Shown: positions 63,436-64,000 of the stretch, piece by piece
How the letters are laid out: each line of letters begins with the position of its first letter
Position numbering within the stretch: the stretch's first letter is position 1
Source of the DNA: Prochlorococcus sp. scB245a_520K10
Lineage (GTDB): Bacteria; Cyanobacteriota; Cyanobacteriia; PCC-6307; Cyanobiaceae
Direction of reading: 5' to 3'
NCBI GenBank assembly: GCA_000634515.1
Contig: JFNU01000202.1
Coordinates: forward strand, 62,001 to 126,000
DNA length: 64,000 nt
Translations under genes and position numbers: made by a program
The notes under the pieces: generated by a model
The model's input: only the letters and a program-made list of their open reading frames with translations
What the model was told of the DNA's origin: nothing
The model's database searches: none

Positions 63436-63715
63436 AAGACTAAAGTAGGCTAGCTCGTAATGATTTTTCAGTTATCAAAAACCTTACATTAAGAAGGTGT
63501 GGTTAAAGAAAAACAATTAATAAGGTTGAGACTTATCTAAAAACTTAGATAGTTTCTCCAGGGATAAACCCACCTGATCTTTTTTAACGAAACGCTAAAA
63601 AATGTGAAATTTTGTAGAGGCTCGGCTAGCTTGCGAGCATAAAAATTCACTGAATTACAATTGTACATCATCAAGTACCATAAAATAAAATAAAATAGAA
63701 ATAAAGGAAATTTTT
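63436..63715. promoter_or_regulatory. Superoperon leader / divergent promoter region between rplC and ndhN
   Basis: This 280-bp gap contains no gene. GGCTAGCT occurs twice (63448-63455 and 63624-63631), the second inside a hairpin GCTCG-n9-CGAGC (63620-63638). TATCTA/TAGATA (within 63534-63551) forms another stem, and flanking GAGA/TCTC bases extend it with mismatches. An AAAGGA ribosome-binding site lies just before the ndhN ATG. The region must hold promoters in both directions; a structured rplC leader is plausible. Confidence 0.5.
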
Positions 63716-64000
63716 ATGCCATTAATTCTCACAGGGAAAAAATTTCATAACGATCTAAAAACTAACAAATGTCTTGCAATCTTTGCTCCTCTTGAAGGTG
63801 GTTATGAAACTCGTCTTTTGAGGAGAATGAGAGCCAAGGGCTTTAAAACTTTTATAACCTCAGCAAGAGGACTTGGAGATCCAGAAGTCTTTTTGCTCAA
63901 ATTACATGGCATTAGGCCACCCCATCTAGGTCATCAAAGCGTAGGGAGAAATGGAGCGCTTGGTGAAGTTCAACAAGTAATCCCAATGGCTGCTGAGTTA
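63716..64000 (+). CDS. ndhN: NDH-1 subunit N (5' part, cut by window edge)
   Basis: Peripheral-arm subunit of the cyanobacterial/plastid NDH-1 complex for cyclic electron flow and respiration. From ATG at 63716, 95 codons are open to the window end: [36 protein letters not shown] in parts, then [25 protein letters not shown] in parts. The APLEGG and ARGLGDP...HGIRPPHLG segments match NdhN. The truncation is due to the window boundary. It is divergent from rplC. Confidence 0.92.
   Translation, partial: MPLILTGKKFHNDLKTNKCLAIFAPLEGGYETRLLRRMRAKGFKTFITSARGLGDPEVFLLKLHGIRPPHLGHQSVGRNGALGEVQQVIPMAAEL

Overview
The window is a stretch of cyanobacterial chromosome, almost certainly from a high-light-adapted Prochlorococcus marinus. 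The evidence is the very low G+C content, compact gene packing, and gene content: psaA/psaB, psaI/psaL, ndhN, a ferredoxin-dependent glutamate synthase, an LL-diaminopimelate aminotransferase, a CbiG-CobJ fusion and a DUF3493 protein. Gene orders such as rpsT-tatD-rpoB and rpsL-rpsG-fusA-tuf-rpsJ are cyanobacterial. HLI and HLII clades cannot be separated from this sequence alone. There is no rRNA operon, CRISPR array, IS element or prophage.

Layout. 1-3172 (minus): rpsT, tatD and the 5' part of rpoB, which is cut by the window edge. 3294-6467: hisD, rpiA and an HtrA/Deg protease. 6627-12246 (plus): the rimP-nusA-ylxR-infB translation/antitermination operon. 12260-16167: a DUF3493 protein, tRNA-Thr(CGU), an orphan B12-binding radical SAM protein, clpS and dapL. 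16444-21840: rne overlapping rnhB, a DUF1997 protein, pheA, the plastoquinone-ring methyltransferase and a stand-alone LON-domain protein. 21897-26607 (minus): the str cluster. 26803-32568: Fd-GOGAT, a YCII-like protein and lipA.

32569-35415 is the most accessory-looking part. It has a repeat-bearing AT-rich gap, a serine-recombinase-like protein whose nucleophilic serine is threonine, a coupled 70-residue acidic ORF, and a head-to-head pair of wall-related genes (beta-lactamase-like serine hydrolase and NlpC/P60 hydrolase) whose start codons are 3 bp apart. 35480-42324 is a photosystem I region: psaL and the short psaI gene, a small membrane protein, a GT2 glycosyltransferase, then psaB and psaA ending in a strong terminator. 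The psaA leader holds two abutting perfect 8-bp inverted repeats with equal 17-nt loops. 42658-47300 holds a CbiG-CobJ fusion, a HAD hydrolase, tRNA-Ser(GCU), alr and an HNH protein.

47313-63435 (minus) is one long, nearly gapless S10-spc-alpha ribosomal superoperon (rplC through rpoA/rplQ) continued by truA, rplM, rpsI, rpmE and prfA. rpsN, rpmD and infA are absent from it, and its L31 and L36 proteins both lack zinc-binding cysteines. Divergent from it, ndhN begins at 63716 and runs off the window.

The strongest leads for follow-up are the altered-active-site recombinase locus with its palindromes, the structured psaA leader, and the rne/rnhB overlap, where one DNA segment encodes the PNPase-docking tail of RNase E and the N-terminus of RNase HII.
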